Made by a program: the position numbers and the translations under genes. This document shows positions 31,481-40,900 of a DNA stretch of 64,000 bases, piece after piece; the first letter of the stretch is position 1, and every line of letters starts with the position of its first letter. The notes under the pieces are model-generated. The model searched no databases and was not told the origin of the DNA. It saw only the letters and a list, made by a program, of their open reading frames with translations. The DNA comes from Anaerolineales bacterium (GTDB lineage: Bacteria; Chloroflexota; Anaerolineae; Aggregatilineales; J027). The stretch spans positions 1,798,001 through 1,862,000 of the forward strand of contig JACKCI010000001.1 of NCBI GenBank assembly GCA_020634155.1. The letters run 5' to 3'.

Positions 31481-32634
31481 TTCAGGGACTTCTGGTAAAT
31501 CCGGTAATGGCGATTCTGTGGCACATTGAACTGGTGCATAACTCCATTCATCAGTTCATTGTCTTCCAAAATCCAGCCCCCATCAATCTCCATCCAATTT
31601 TCGCTCATGAACGCTTTGAAGAATTCAGCCGCCAGCACGATAGCAACCCCTGACGGACGATATTCAGGCTTAATCCCACCGAGGGGTATCCGCGCCCGAT
31701 CAATCTTGGGGCGCAGCTTCCAGTGCCAAAGTACCCGCAGGAGGGCCAAAATTTCTGGCTCGTTGGGACGAGGATAGGCGTGGTGGATAGCTTGGTTGAA
31801 GTCTGGCACCACCACAAAGAAACCCGCAGGTTTGCCCTCCACAAAAACGTAGACGCTCATCTCTGGCACATAGACTTGGCTGAGGTCTTTGATCATGGCA
31901 TCAAGTTCACGTGGAGTCAGTGGCACAAAGCCCCAGTTATTATCCCAACCCGCGTTGTAGAGTTCATAGATAATCTCAAAATCTTCGCGGGGGTTGCGCT
32001 TATTGCCTGTGCGGGCCGTAATATTGCGGCGCTCTTTGACCTTATCAATCAAACGCATGACCTTCTCATAACGCCCCATCAGACCATCAGGGCTATTGAT
32101 GTGGTCTTTGTTGGTAGCCCATGTGTTAAGGTCTTTGACCTTGCTATAGCCTGCGCTCTCGATATGGGCTGGATAGTAGGGGTAGTTATAGGGCATCAAA
32201 ATCAAGGGGGTGCGGTCATAGTTATCCATGAGAATACCCACCTCAGCATGAAGAGTAAAGGTTGCTGGGCCACGTACCGCCTCACAGCCCTTGGCACTCA
32301 AATAGTCCTCGGCAGTTTTGAGCAAAGCGGCGGCCACAGCAGGGTCGTCAATAAATTCAAAGCTGCCAAACCAACCCATGTTCTCGTTAAAGCGTTCATT
32401 GTGGCGGTGGCTGACAAAGGCCGCAATTGTACCAACTGGCTCAATCCCACGCCATGCAATGAAATACTCTCCCTCAAGATATTCCCATGAGGCATCATGT
32501 TCGCGGTCAAGGGCGTGTTTACGGGTGGATTTGAGGGGTGGTACCCAATATGGGCTGTCTTTGTAAAGTTTCCACGGAAATTCAAAGAATGTTTTATGGT
32601 CGGCTTTGGTCTCGACCTTGCGGACTTCAATCAT
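31477..32634 (-). CDS. GNAT-like N-acyltransferase, first gene of the uvrC operon
   Basis: 385 aa. An N-terminal half with EYFIAWRGIEPVGTIAAFV and a C-terminal half with VFVEGKPAGFFVVVPDF look like two GNAT folds, similar to large bacterial acyltransferase-like proteins of unknown substrate. RGPATFTLHAEVGILMDNYDR is a conserved-looking central stretch (quoted in part). A TATAAT box lies on the minus strand at 32666-32661 and AAAGGGG precedes the ATG. It opens a five-gene operon and overlaps uvrC by 4 nt. Confidence 0.8.
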   Translation of the reverse strand: MIEVRKVETKADHKTFFEFPWKLYKDSPYWVPPLKSTRKHALDREHDASWEYLEGEYFIAWRGIEPVGTIAAFVSHRHNERFNENMGWFGSFEFIDDPAVAAALLKTAEDYLSAKGCEAVRGPATFTLHAEVGILMDNYDRTPLILMPYNYPYYPAHIESAGYSKVKDLNTWATNKDHINSPDGLMGRYEKVMRLIDKVKERRNITARTGNKRNPREDFEIIYELYNAGWDNNWGFVPLTPRELDAMIKDLSQVYVPEMSVYVFVEGKPAGFFVVVPDFNQAIHHAYPRPNEPEILALLRVLWHWKLRPKIDRARIPLGGIKPEYRPSGVAIVLAAEFFKAFMSENWMEIDGGWILEDNELMNGVMHQFNVPQNRHYRIYQKSLK

Positions 32635-32660
32635 TAGTCTGCCCCTTTGCTATAAGGGCT

Positions 32661-32666
32661 ATTATA
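32661..32666 (-). promoter_or_regulatory. -10 box of the GNAT-uvrC-FemAB operon
   Basis: TATAAT on the minus strand with a weak TTTAAC-like -35 17 bp upstream. The ribosome site AAAGGGG can pair with CCCTT about 10 bases before it, a minor hairpin that could reduce translation. Confidence 0.5.
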
Positions 32667-32758
32667 ACGAGAAAGAGGTTGAAGTTAAACTAGAACGCTG
32701 ATGGGAATATTGGACATGATACCGTCACCTCTCTGATAGCAAAAGTCTATCAAACACC

Positions 32759-32788
32759 AAACAGACCCCCACGAGCAGAGGTCTGTTT
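32759..32788 (-). terminator. Hairpin after argF
   Basis: AAACAGACC (32759-32767) pairs with GGTCTGTTT (32780-32788), 9 bp with a 12-nt loop. The following tract on the minus strand is only TTTGGTGTTT, so termination may be partial. Confidence 0.6.
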
Positions 32789-32808
32789 AGCGTTCAGTAA
32801 TCCAAGCC

Positions 32809-33723
32809 CTAGCGTCCGAGCAACCGTACCAAAATCGACTTCTGGGCGTGCAAGCGGTTGGCGGCCTGCGGGAACAAGCGCGATTGGGGGCCATCCGCCA
32901 CTGGGTCGGTGATTTCTTCGCCACGATGGGCAGGTAAGCAGTGCATCACAATGGCATGCTTGGGGGCATGGGTCATCAGTTGATAGTTGACCTGATAGGG
33001 CGGGAAGACCTTACGGCGCTTCTCGGCCTCTTCCTCTTGGCCCATACTTGTCCATGTATCGGTATAAATCACGTCGGCATCGCGCACCGCCTCGGTCGGG
33101 TCTTCGACCAAGCGGTAGACATCCACCCCACCCGCAGCCTTGGCCTTTTGGATGCTCTCGTCATCCAACCGATAGCCTTCGGGGGCGCACAGCGTCAGAC
33201 GGAAGCCAAACTTAGCCGCCGCAAAGAGCAAGGAGCGCGTCACGTTGTTGCCATCCCCGATATAGGTCAGGTTCAGGCCTTGTAACTGCCCAAACTCCTC
33301 TTGCATGGTCAAGACATCAGCCATCGCTTGGCAGGGGTGGTTATAGTCGCTTAGGCCATTGATAACCGAAACAGGCGACCATTCCGCCAATTGAATGACG
33401 TGTTCATGGTCAAAGACACGGGCCATAATGCCTTGGACATAGCCGCCCAAGACCCGCGCCACATCCGCAATCGATTCACGCTTGCCCAAGCCGATTTCTT
33501 GTGGGCCAATGTAGAGGGCATAGCCGCCCACATGCTGCATTGCCATCTCAAAGCTGACACGCGTCCGCAGCGAGGGTTTTTGAAAGACCATTCCCAAGGA
33601 CTTGCCTTGTAAAGCGGGGCGATTACCACCCGTTTGATATTCACGTTTGAGAAAGACGGCTTCATCAATCAACCGTCGCAGTTCTTCAGCAGGCCAATCC
33701 AACAAACTTAAAAAATGTTGCAT
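32809..33723 (-). CDS. argF: Ornithine carbamoyltransferase
   Basis: 304 aa. Forms citrulline from ornithine and carbamoyl phosphate in arginine synthesis. The carbamoyl-phosphate loop reads KPSLRTRVSFE (Leu for the usual Thr after Ser), HPCQAMADVLT is intact, the ornithine-side motif is DTWTSMGQEEE, and HCLPAHRGEEI carries the catalytic Cys. GGAAAGGATAACCC precedes the ATG. No other arg gene is adjacent. Confidence 0.95.
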   Translation of the reverse strand: MQHFLSLLDWPAEELRRLIDEAVFLKREYQTGGNRPALQGKSLGMVFQKPSLRTRVSFEMAMQHVGGYALYIGPQEIGLGKRESIADVARVLGGYVQGIMARVFDHEHVIQLAEWSPVSVINGLSDYNHPCQAMADVLTMQEEFGQLQGLNLTYIGDGNNVTRSLLFAAAKFGFRLTLCAPEGYRLDDESIQKAKAAGGVDVYRLVEDPTEAVRDADVIYTDTWTSMGQEEEAEKRRKVFPPYQVNYQLMTHAPKHAIVMHCLPAHRGEEITDPVADGPQSRLFPQAANRLHAQKSILVRLLGR

Positions 33724-33754
33724 GGGTTATCCTTTCCATAGGGTACCCTCTATT

Positions 33755-35554
33755 TTACCCCGCATCTGGCACAGGCTCAATGAAATAAAGGTCTTGGTCG
33801 GCCTCGGCTGCCCAACCCGTCGTGCCATCTGCCAAGCGGACATTCCACCATGTATAGGTGCCTTGGCATTGCGGGCCGCTGATGATCAGGAATTGGGTGC
33901 CGCTGGACATCGAGCGCACAAATTCGCCACCGGGGACATCACGCAGACGCAGACCAGAACCACCCACCCCGTCTGTAATGCGAGCTTCAAAGCCGATGGC
34001 AACTTGGCTGACAGGCGTTCCGGGGCAGTGGACAATGCCCGTCTGGTTCAAGGGAATCACTACTGTCGTAGGAGCGAAAACGCTGCCCAACGGAACGGCC
34101 CATAGCAAAACCACCTCGGCCCCCACTGGCCCTTGCCACAGCGGAGCCGCTATATTGCCATTCAACACCACTGCCCCGTTCTCGGTACGGGCTAGGAAGC
34201 CATCCGGTAAACCGTAGACGGCGGCAATGCTTGAATCGAGGGGTGAGACCGTGCCTGTTCGTACTGCCACTGAACTCCACGACACATTACCGGAGGCATC
34301 CTCTTGGCGGAACAGGACTTGCTCACCACCTGTGGCCCACCGTGGGGAATTATGTGAAAAATTGCTGTTGAGATAAACCCGTTGCGGCACGGCGATGTCA
34401 CCCATACCGATGGCATTTAGGGGGACAAAGGGGCCTTCAGTCGTAAACCCTTCGCTGCTATCGGCATAGCTGAAGATGGGTTGCCCATCAGTCGGCAAGA
34501 TGTCGATATTGGTTTTGCTATAGGGGCTAGGCTCGACAAAATTAGCATTGGGGTGCCATGCAAAAGCGGGGTTTTCCTCAGTCCCCCCCACCCCAAAGCG
34601 CACCAATTGGACATGCACGGTGTCTTCAGTGAAATAGACCACCCGCGGGAAGACAATGCCAATATTGGTGAAGGTTGCGCCAAGAGCCAGCATTAACGGG
34701 CTGCTGTTATCAAGTTGATAAAGGGCCGCTCCACTGGCAAGGTCAAAGACGACCACACGCCATGCGCCGGTGCTGATGTTAGCGGCTCCCACGGCGACCA
34801 AGCGGCTTTGTGGCCCCACAATATAGGGTGAACCTGTGATGCTGGACTGGTCATAGCCGAAGCCGAGATAAATATCTTCATTGGTTGAAAATTGATGGAC
34901 TTGGACAAATTCGCCTGTCTCAACAGCGTAAATACCCACACCCCACACCCCGCTATTGAGGCGGGCTGCAATAATCAAGTAGCGACCATCCCGCGAGACG
35001 GCTAATTTGGGGGTAGTGCCGGGGAGTTCATTGGGCAAACGGGGTCGAAAGAGCGCAGCTTGGTCACCGGACGGATTGAGCAAAACCAGCGAATCAGTTT
35101 CAACAATGTAAGCCCATGCCCACCAACGGCTGGAGGCAAGTTGTTGCACTTCGCGGTCAATAATTTCCTCAGCGGGGTCAGTGGTTGGGGGCACATCAAT
35201 GCCAACGCTGGAAGAATCAGGTCGTCCGCTACGGCACAAGATTAATACACTGCCATCGGCGGTAATGCGATAGTCATACTCAATCCCCTCGTCAATAATC
35301 CGCACTTGTAGACCAACAGTTTGAATTTGGGTATAGGATAATCCCTCAGCAGGGCAATCCAAGCTGGTATCGGGGTAGATTTTCTCCGTCCATGTCCAAG
35401 GGTTGGTATCGCGGGTAATGGGCTTGCCCAAGTAGTTGCTTAAATGCAACATGGCTTGGTCAACTAGCACCAGTTGGTCATCTGTCTGGGCGAACATGGG
35501 GGCAACAACGCTAAAAGCTGCTATGATAAGCATACAGAGGATACGATATTTCAC
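33755..35554 (-). CDS. Secreted beta-propeller-like protein with C-terminal SH3 domain
   Basis: About 599 aa. An N-terminal signal peptide (ILCMLIIAAFSVVAPMFAQ) leads into a long region of short strand-rich repeats (blades such as LAVSRDGRYLIIAARLNSG), then a bacterial SH3 domain (GLRLRDVPGGEFVRSMSSGTQF, quoted in part, and WWNVRLADGTTGWAAE). Exported SH3 domains often bind wall or surface polymers. AAGGAG lies 9 bases before a GTG at 35554 and only 3 before a TTG at 35560, so GTG is preferred. Function unknown. Confidence 0.75.
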   Translation of the reverse strand: MKYRILCMLIIAAFSVVAPMFAQTDDQLVLVDQAMLHLSNYLGKPITRDTNPWTWTEKIYPDTSLDCPAEGLSYTQIQTVGLQVRIIDEGIEYDYRITADGSVLILCRSGRPDSSSVGIDVPPTTDPAEEIIDREVQQLASSRWWAWAYIVETDSLVLLNPSGDQAALFRPRLPNELPGTTPKLAVSRDGRYLIIAARLNSGVWGVGIYAVETGEFVQVHQFSTNEDIYLGFGYDQSSITGSPYIVGPQSRLVAVGAANISTGAWRVVVFDLASGAALYQLDNSSPLMLALGATFTNIGIVFPRVVYFTEDTVHVQLVRFGVGGTEENPAFAWHPNANFVEPSPYSKTNIDILPTDGQPIFSYADSSEGFTTEGPFVPLNAIGMGDIAVPQRVYLNSNFSHNSPRWATGGEQVLFRQEDASGNVSWSSVAVRTGTVSPLDSSIAAVYGLPDGFLARTENGAVVLNGNIAAPLWQGPVGAEVVLLWAVPLGSVFAPTTVVIPLNQTGIVHCPGTPVSQVAIGFEARITDGVGGSGLRLRDVPGGEFVRSMSSGTQFLIISGPQCQGTYTWWNVRLADGTTGWAAEADQDLYFIEPVPDAG

Positions 35555-35676
35555 ACTCAAGAACTCCTTATTTCACGACTTAATCTATTATACGAGGATT
35601 AGCCCTACGGTTCGCTTTCGGAAAGTCAGCGTTTTGAATACAATAGACAGATGATGTCACTTTTTTGGAAAAAACT

Positions 35677-37941
35677 ATGACTGATCAGCAATCACAAGCC
35701 GCAACCTACGAAGAATACATGAACGCCGGACACGCTGCTGCGTGGGATAAGGACTGGGAACGGGCGACTAAAGCCTATTCAATGGCGATTAAGCTCCGTC
35801 CCGATTCACCGGCATCATATAACAGCTTGGGGCTGGCCTTACTTCAAATTAGGCCACCACGCCTTGAGGAGGCCCTGCGCGTTTATCAACGTGCCCACGA
35901 CCTTGACCCTGATGACCCCCTCCCCCTCGAAAAAAGCGCCGATGTGTATGAGCGCATGGGGCGCTTGCAAGATGCCGCGACCCAATATCTGGCAGTAGCG
36001 GAGGCGTATCTAGGTCGTCATGACCTCGAAAAAGCCATCGGCAATTGGGAGCGGGCCACCCGTGTGACTCCCGGCTTGGTGCGGGTGCATCAAAAGCTGG
36101 CCTTGGCCTATGAGCGTATCGGGAATAAACGCCAAGCCGTGCGCGAATACCTGACCCTTGCCGCCAACTTCCAACGCCAACAACGAACAGATATTGCTAT
36201 CCAAGCTGTAGAACGAGCGCTGCGCCTTGAACCGCGCAACCCCCAAGCGCTCAATATGCTCCAAGCCTTACGCTCTGGCGGTGAACTCATCTTCGCTGAT
36301 GAACGGCTGAAGAAAGATCAGCAGCCCGAAGAAGTCGAGAAGCGGGTTGGGTTTGCAGAGGAAGAGGTTGCTGAAGAAGAAGAGGAAACCCCCGAAGCCT
36401 ATGCTAAAGGGCCAATTGGGGAAACTGTCCTGCACACCCTTGAGAAACTTGCCGTTGAGGTCAGTGATATTGACATGATGGCTGACCCCGGTGCTATTTT
36501 CCTTGTGCAGGCCATTGAGCTCCATCGGGTTGGAGACAACAAAAACGCAATTGAGGCTTATAAACAAGCCGAGGAAATGGGTAAGCGAAGCCCCGCAATT
36601 ACGATGGCGCTCGGTTCCTTGTATGTCGATGTCCGCAACTGGAAAGAGGCTATTCAGCACCTGTCGCAAGTGGTCAATAACCCAGAATTTGAGTCAGGGG
36701 CTAATCATGGGCTAGGCATCGCCCACATGAATACTAGCAAGATACAACAGGCCACACGCCACCTGATTCGCACCATGCAGTTAGTGGATGTGGGGTTGGC
36801 AATCAATGAGGATGAGGCGGGTGAGCTAGGTGCGGTCTATGATCGCTTGTTGCAAAACCTTAGTAGCGCTGACGATGCCACCCTTGATGCGCTTAATCAA
36901 CGCTTCTTTGACTTATTGACTGGCCCAGACTGGAAACAGCGCGTAGAGTTGACTCGCCACCAACTAGAAGACGCTGTTACCCAATCGCCCGACAATATCT
37001 TGGATGTGGCAACCGTACCCGCTGCGATAATTGAGTCGATGAATGTGATTGACGGCTATATCCGCTCCCGTCGCTTTAATCTAGCGATGGATGAGGTCTA
37101 CTATGTGCTGGCTAAGGAGCCGGAATACCTCGCGGCACATTTGCGAATGGGGCAAATCCTGATTCAGATGGATCAACTCAACGCTGCGGTAGAGAAATAT
37201 CGACGCATTGCCGATACCTACCTTTCCCGTGATAACAAGCCTCGCGCCCGTGAAATCATGACGGAGGTGATTCAAGTTGTCCCAATGAATGTAGACATCC
37301 GCCAAGACCTTATCGAACTCTTGGAAGAAGACCAACGTTGGGATGAGATTGCCGACCAATATATCGACCTAGCACGAGCCTATCAGGACTTGGGTGACAT
37401 CCATAACGCCCGCACAACCCTCAATCAAGCCTTGCAGCTAGGGCAACGGAACGGTATTGAAAAGGGCAAGATACTCGCCATCCTGCATTATTTGGCTGAT
37501 ATTGAACTACAACGGTTGGATATGCGGTCAGCACTGCGGGCCTATACCAACATTCGCAACCTTGACCCAACCGATGAACAAGCCCGTAAGATGTTGGTGG
37601 ACCTCAACTTCCGCTTGGGTGACCCAATGGGGGCTATCCGCGAGTTGGATGGAATGCTGCAACTCTACGCTCAACAACGCAACGGCAAGGCTATTGTTGA
37701 CCTCCTGCGCGAATGGTCGGAGAAGCGTCCTAAAGATGAGGGCATCTTGACCCGATTGGCAGCCGTTTATCAGCAAATTAAACAACCGCAGTGGGCGCTA
37801 GACATCTACACCAAATTGCTGGATATTCAGCTTGAGCATGGACGGCATAGCGATGCCTGCAAAACCCTCAAGCGCATTTTAGGTTTACGTCCCCCCAACC
37901 CGCAGCAATATATTGACCTTGCCAAACAGTTGGGGTGTTAA
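35677..37941 (+). CDS. Tetratricopeptide-repeat protein
   Basis: About 754 aa, almost entirely TPR units (DKDWERATKAYSMAIKLRPD near the start; more at about 80-215, 270-370, 445-540, 570-750), with an acidic Glu-rich spacer near 225-245. No signal peptide or membrane segment, so cytoplasmic. TPR arrays bind partner proteins. The ATG at 35677 is chosen over a TTG at 35665. The ribosome site GGAAAA is weak and TACAAT lies at 35639-35644. It precedes the STAND-TPR gene by 13 bp and they may act together. Confidence 0.85.
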   Translation: MTDQQSQAATYEEYMNAGHAAAWDKDWERATKAYSMAIKLRPDSPASYNSLGLALLQIRPPRLEEALRVYQRAHDLDPDDPLPLEKSADVYERMGRLQDAATQYLAVAEAYLGRHDLEKAIGNWERATRVTPGLVRVHQKLALAYERIGNKRQAVREYLTLAANFQRQQRTDIAIQAVERALRLEPRNPQALNMLQALRSGGELIFADERLKKDQQPEEVEKRVGFAEEEVAEEEEETPEAYAKGPIGETVLHTLEKLAVEVSDIDMMADPGAIFLVQAIELHRVGDNKNAIEAYKQAEEMGKRSPAITMALGSLYVDVRNWKEAIQHLSQVVNNPEFESGANHGLGIAHMNTSKIQQATRHLIRTMQLVDVGLAINEDEAGELGAVYDRLLQNLSSADDATLDALNQRFFDLLTGPDWKQRVELTRHQLEDAVTQSPDNILDVATVPAAIIESMNVIDGYIRSRRFNLAMDEVYYVLAKEPEYLAAHLRMGQILIQMDQLNAAVEKYRRIADTYLSRDNKPRAREIMTEVIQVVPMNVDIRQDLIELLEEDQRWDEIADQYIDLARAYQDLGDIHNARTTLNQALQLGQRNGIEKGKILAILHYLADIELQRLDMRSALRAYTNIRNLDPTDEQARKMLVDLNFRLGDPMGAIRELDGMLQLYAQQRNGKAIVDLLREWSEKRPKDEGILTRLAAVYQQIKQPQWALDIYTKLLDIQLEHGRHSDACKTLKRILGLRPPNPQQYIDLAKQLGC

Positions 37942-37954
37942 CTCGCAAACGCAT

Positions 37955-40900
37955 ATGACTGTAACTATCCATGAACTCCCCCCCTTCACGCCTTGGCTGG
38001 AGGGGTTTCGTCTTGATGAATTTCACCAACAATCCCTGAGTCTGTTAACCTTTGCCGTTGAACACGACCAACGGGCGCTTGATTTAGCTCCCTTTCAGAT
38101 TGTGCCACCCAGCACACCACCCGACCCACCCTTGCCACTCTTGCCCTATGTCTGGTATCCCAAGCCGACACGGGCTGTGCGCGATTGGGCTTTGGGACGC
38201 TTGATGCCACCCCGTGCTGAAGCACTCATCGGTAAAATGCGCCCCAGCGATGCTCAACGGGCTATGCGTCCACTGCTATCTGGCAATGGGCCTGTCGAGA
38301 TTCGCGGGGAATTGGGGGTTGGGAAAACCACACTACTAACCCATATCGCCGGACATGAACGCACCCGCCAACGCTATCGGCGCATTTGGTGGCTGGATGA
38401 CCCAACCTTTATCGCACAATCATTGGCCTTAGCCCTGAACTCGGTACAGGTACTCTCTGAGATCAATTTCGAGCGTCAACTCGAATTATTGGGGCCAACA
38501 CTAGATGATGACACCCTACTCATCATTGATAATCTGAGACCAGAGCAAGCAGCCGCACTACGCGGGTTGACCAAGCACTTATTGTTAGGCATCGAAACGC
38601 CCCCTGAAGCCGCTACCGAAGACGATACAACCAACACTGAGCCAGAAGATGTAGTAACTCTGCGGCGCTTGCCACGCAATGAAGCGGCGGAGTTGATGCT
38701 GCATTTGTGTAGCTTGACTGACCGCAATACCCTACGCGGGCAGATGCGGGCGTGGGTTTCGCATATCACACGCCTACTAGATGGACACCCCCTCGCCATT
38801 ACCTTGGCTGCCTCGTTGTTCTATGAAGATGGTCTACCGATGGAGCGTGTGGTGGAGTTATTTAATGAGCGCACCACCCTCGAAGACCCTAACCCCTATG
38901 TTGCCTTAGAAATTTCATTAGGGGCACTTCCAGCGGATTATGAGGAACTATTGCAGGCTTTCGGTGCCCTATCACCGATTGGGGCCAATTTTGAGGCGAT
39001 ATTGGCAGCAGCAGGTCTCAAGAATGATGTGGCAGGCTATCGGGGTTTGGCCTTCTTAATGAAACGGGGATTGGTCACCCGTGATACTCGTATTGGCTCG
39101 GTCTATGTTGCTCACCGCTTGGTATGGGAGCGCGTTGCCAAACAGGGAGCCAGCAACAAGAAGATTGAAGACCGCCTTCGTCAATGGGTTCTCAGCACTG
39201 TGCGCCGCCACCGTGAAGATACGGCCTATCTGTATCAGGTACAGCGTGAGTTGCTGTATACCTTGGAGCAGGGTCGCCAACAGAAGGTCAATAGCTTTAC
39301 ACACAAGGTCGGTGTTGGGCTGGGAGCCTATCTGCGTGAGTTTGCCCCAACGTATTTAGAGGACGATGCACCCGCTCCACCGCTATTGGGAGAGCGTGCC
39401 CGTGCCGCCACCATGATTGGCGATGGGTTGCGGCTGCTGGAACAAGAGCAATATCAAGAGGCCCTTGCCGCCTTCCAAGCAGGCATGGAACATACCAAGA
39501 CGCATGGCTCCGAGCATGAACTGGCCGAGGCATTGGTAGCTTTTGCCCGCTATTATGTAGCCACAGAAGATTATACAACCGCCACTGAGATGCTTGAACA
39601 CGCGGCCCGGTTGGTCTTTGACCTCAAGGCGGAATCCTCCCTCCACATCATCCGCATTGGGCTGGCGATGGCCTATCGGCAACAGGAGCGTTACAAGGAC
39701 GCACTAGGGGTCTTGGATGATGAACCTGATACTTTGAGTGAGCGTGCCCGTATCTATCAGGCCATGAAGAATTGGGACGCGATGATTGAGGCACTGGAGG
39801 CCGCGCCGGATGTCTCACCCTATGAACGCGCCCAAGGCTATCTGCAAGCCAAGCGCTATGCCGATGCGTTGGGGGCAATTGCTACCGCCAAAGATAACCG
39901 TAGTGCCTTTTTGCGGGCCATTATTTACCATTTACAAGATGACCTTGAGAATGCCCTGCGCGGTTATGAGATGGCCCTTGATACAGTCAGTAAACAGAGC
40001 GTCCAACGCTTGGCAATGCTGCTGGCAATGGGCAAGGCCTATGTCATGCAAAACAACCTTGACCGCGCCGAAAAGACCTTTCAGCAAGCCCTAGAAATTG
40101 CTGTGGCCCTCACCAAGCCCGACGAGCGTCTCCATGGACAGACATTAGGCTTATTGGCAGCCTTACACCTGTTAGAAAACACGCCTAACGTTGCGATTGA
40201 AGTTGGGCAAAAAGCGCTTGACCATCTCAAAAAGGTGGAGGGGGGGCATGTCGAGAAGGCCGATGTGTATCGGACACTAGGGCGGGCCTATTTACGCTTG
40301 GGGGCTGATAAGCACAAAGCCGCTATTTTGAGCGCCTTTGAAGGGGAAACCAACGCCGCGCAAAGCATGGCACTGAGGGATGAACCCCGTATTGGGATTG
40401 CCCTGCATCACTTAGGGGACGCCTATCGCCTGAATGGGCAAAATGAACGGGCCATTGCCAATTACCGCCGCGCCTTGACCCATAAAAGTTCGCAAGACCA
40501 CCCCCTCAGTTATTTGATGACTCAAATCGCGCTACATCTGGCACTTGCGGACGATAAACGCTATGAACAGGCCCATGCAGTTGCCAATGAAGCCATCCAA
40601 CACCTACGCGCACGACCTCCGGCAGATTTACAACACATGGGTTATTTGCTGTGTCAGCAAGCGGTAGTCGAGCAAGAACTGAATCGCATTGAGGAGGCGG
40701 TTAAGACTATTGGACAGTGGCAGAACATACTAGCTGGTCGCCCTGATGCGCTCCAAGACCAGCGTCCAGCGGTGGTGGTGCTAACGCTCAATCTAGCCGT
40801 GCGAAGCATGCTGGCGCATCAGCGGCCTGCTGAAGCCAAGGCTCTAGCAGATATGGCCGTCAGCCTAGCCGATTTCCATTATCCAGCCACACCAATAGCA

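Noticed and set aside
31723..32490. 255-codon ORF antisense to the GNAT-like gene
   Set aside because: Lies wholly within a gene that has a ribosome site and coupled neighbours; no motif in the product.
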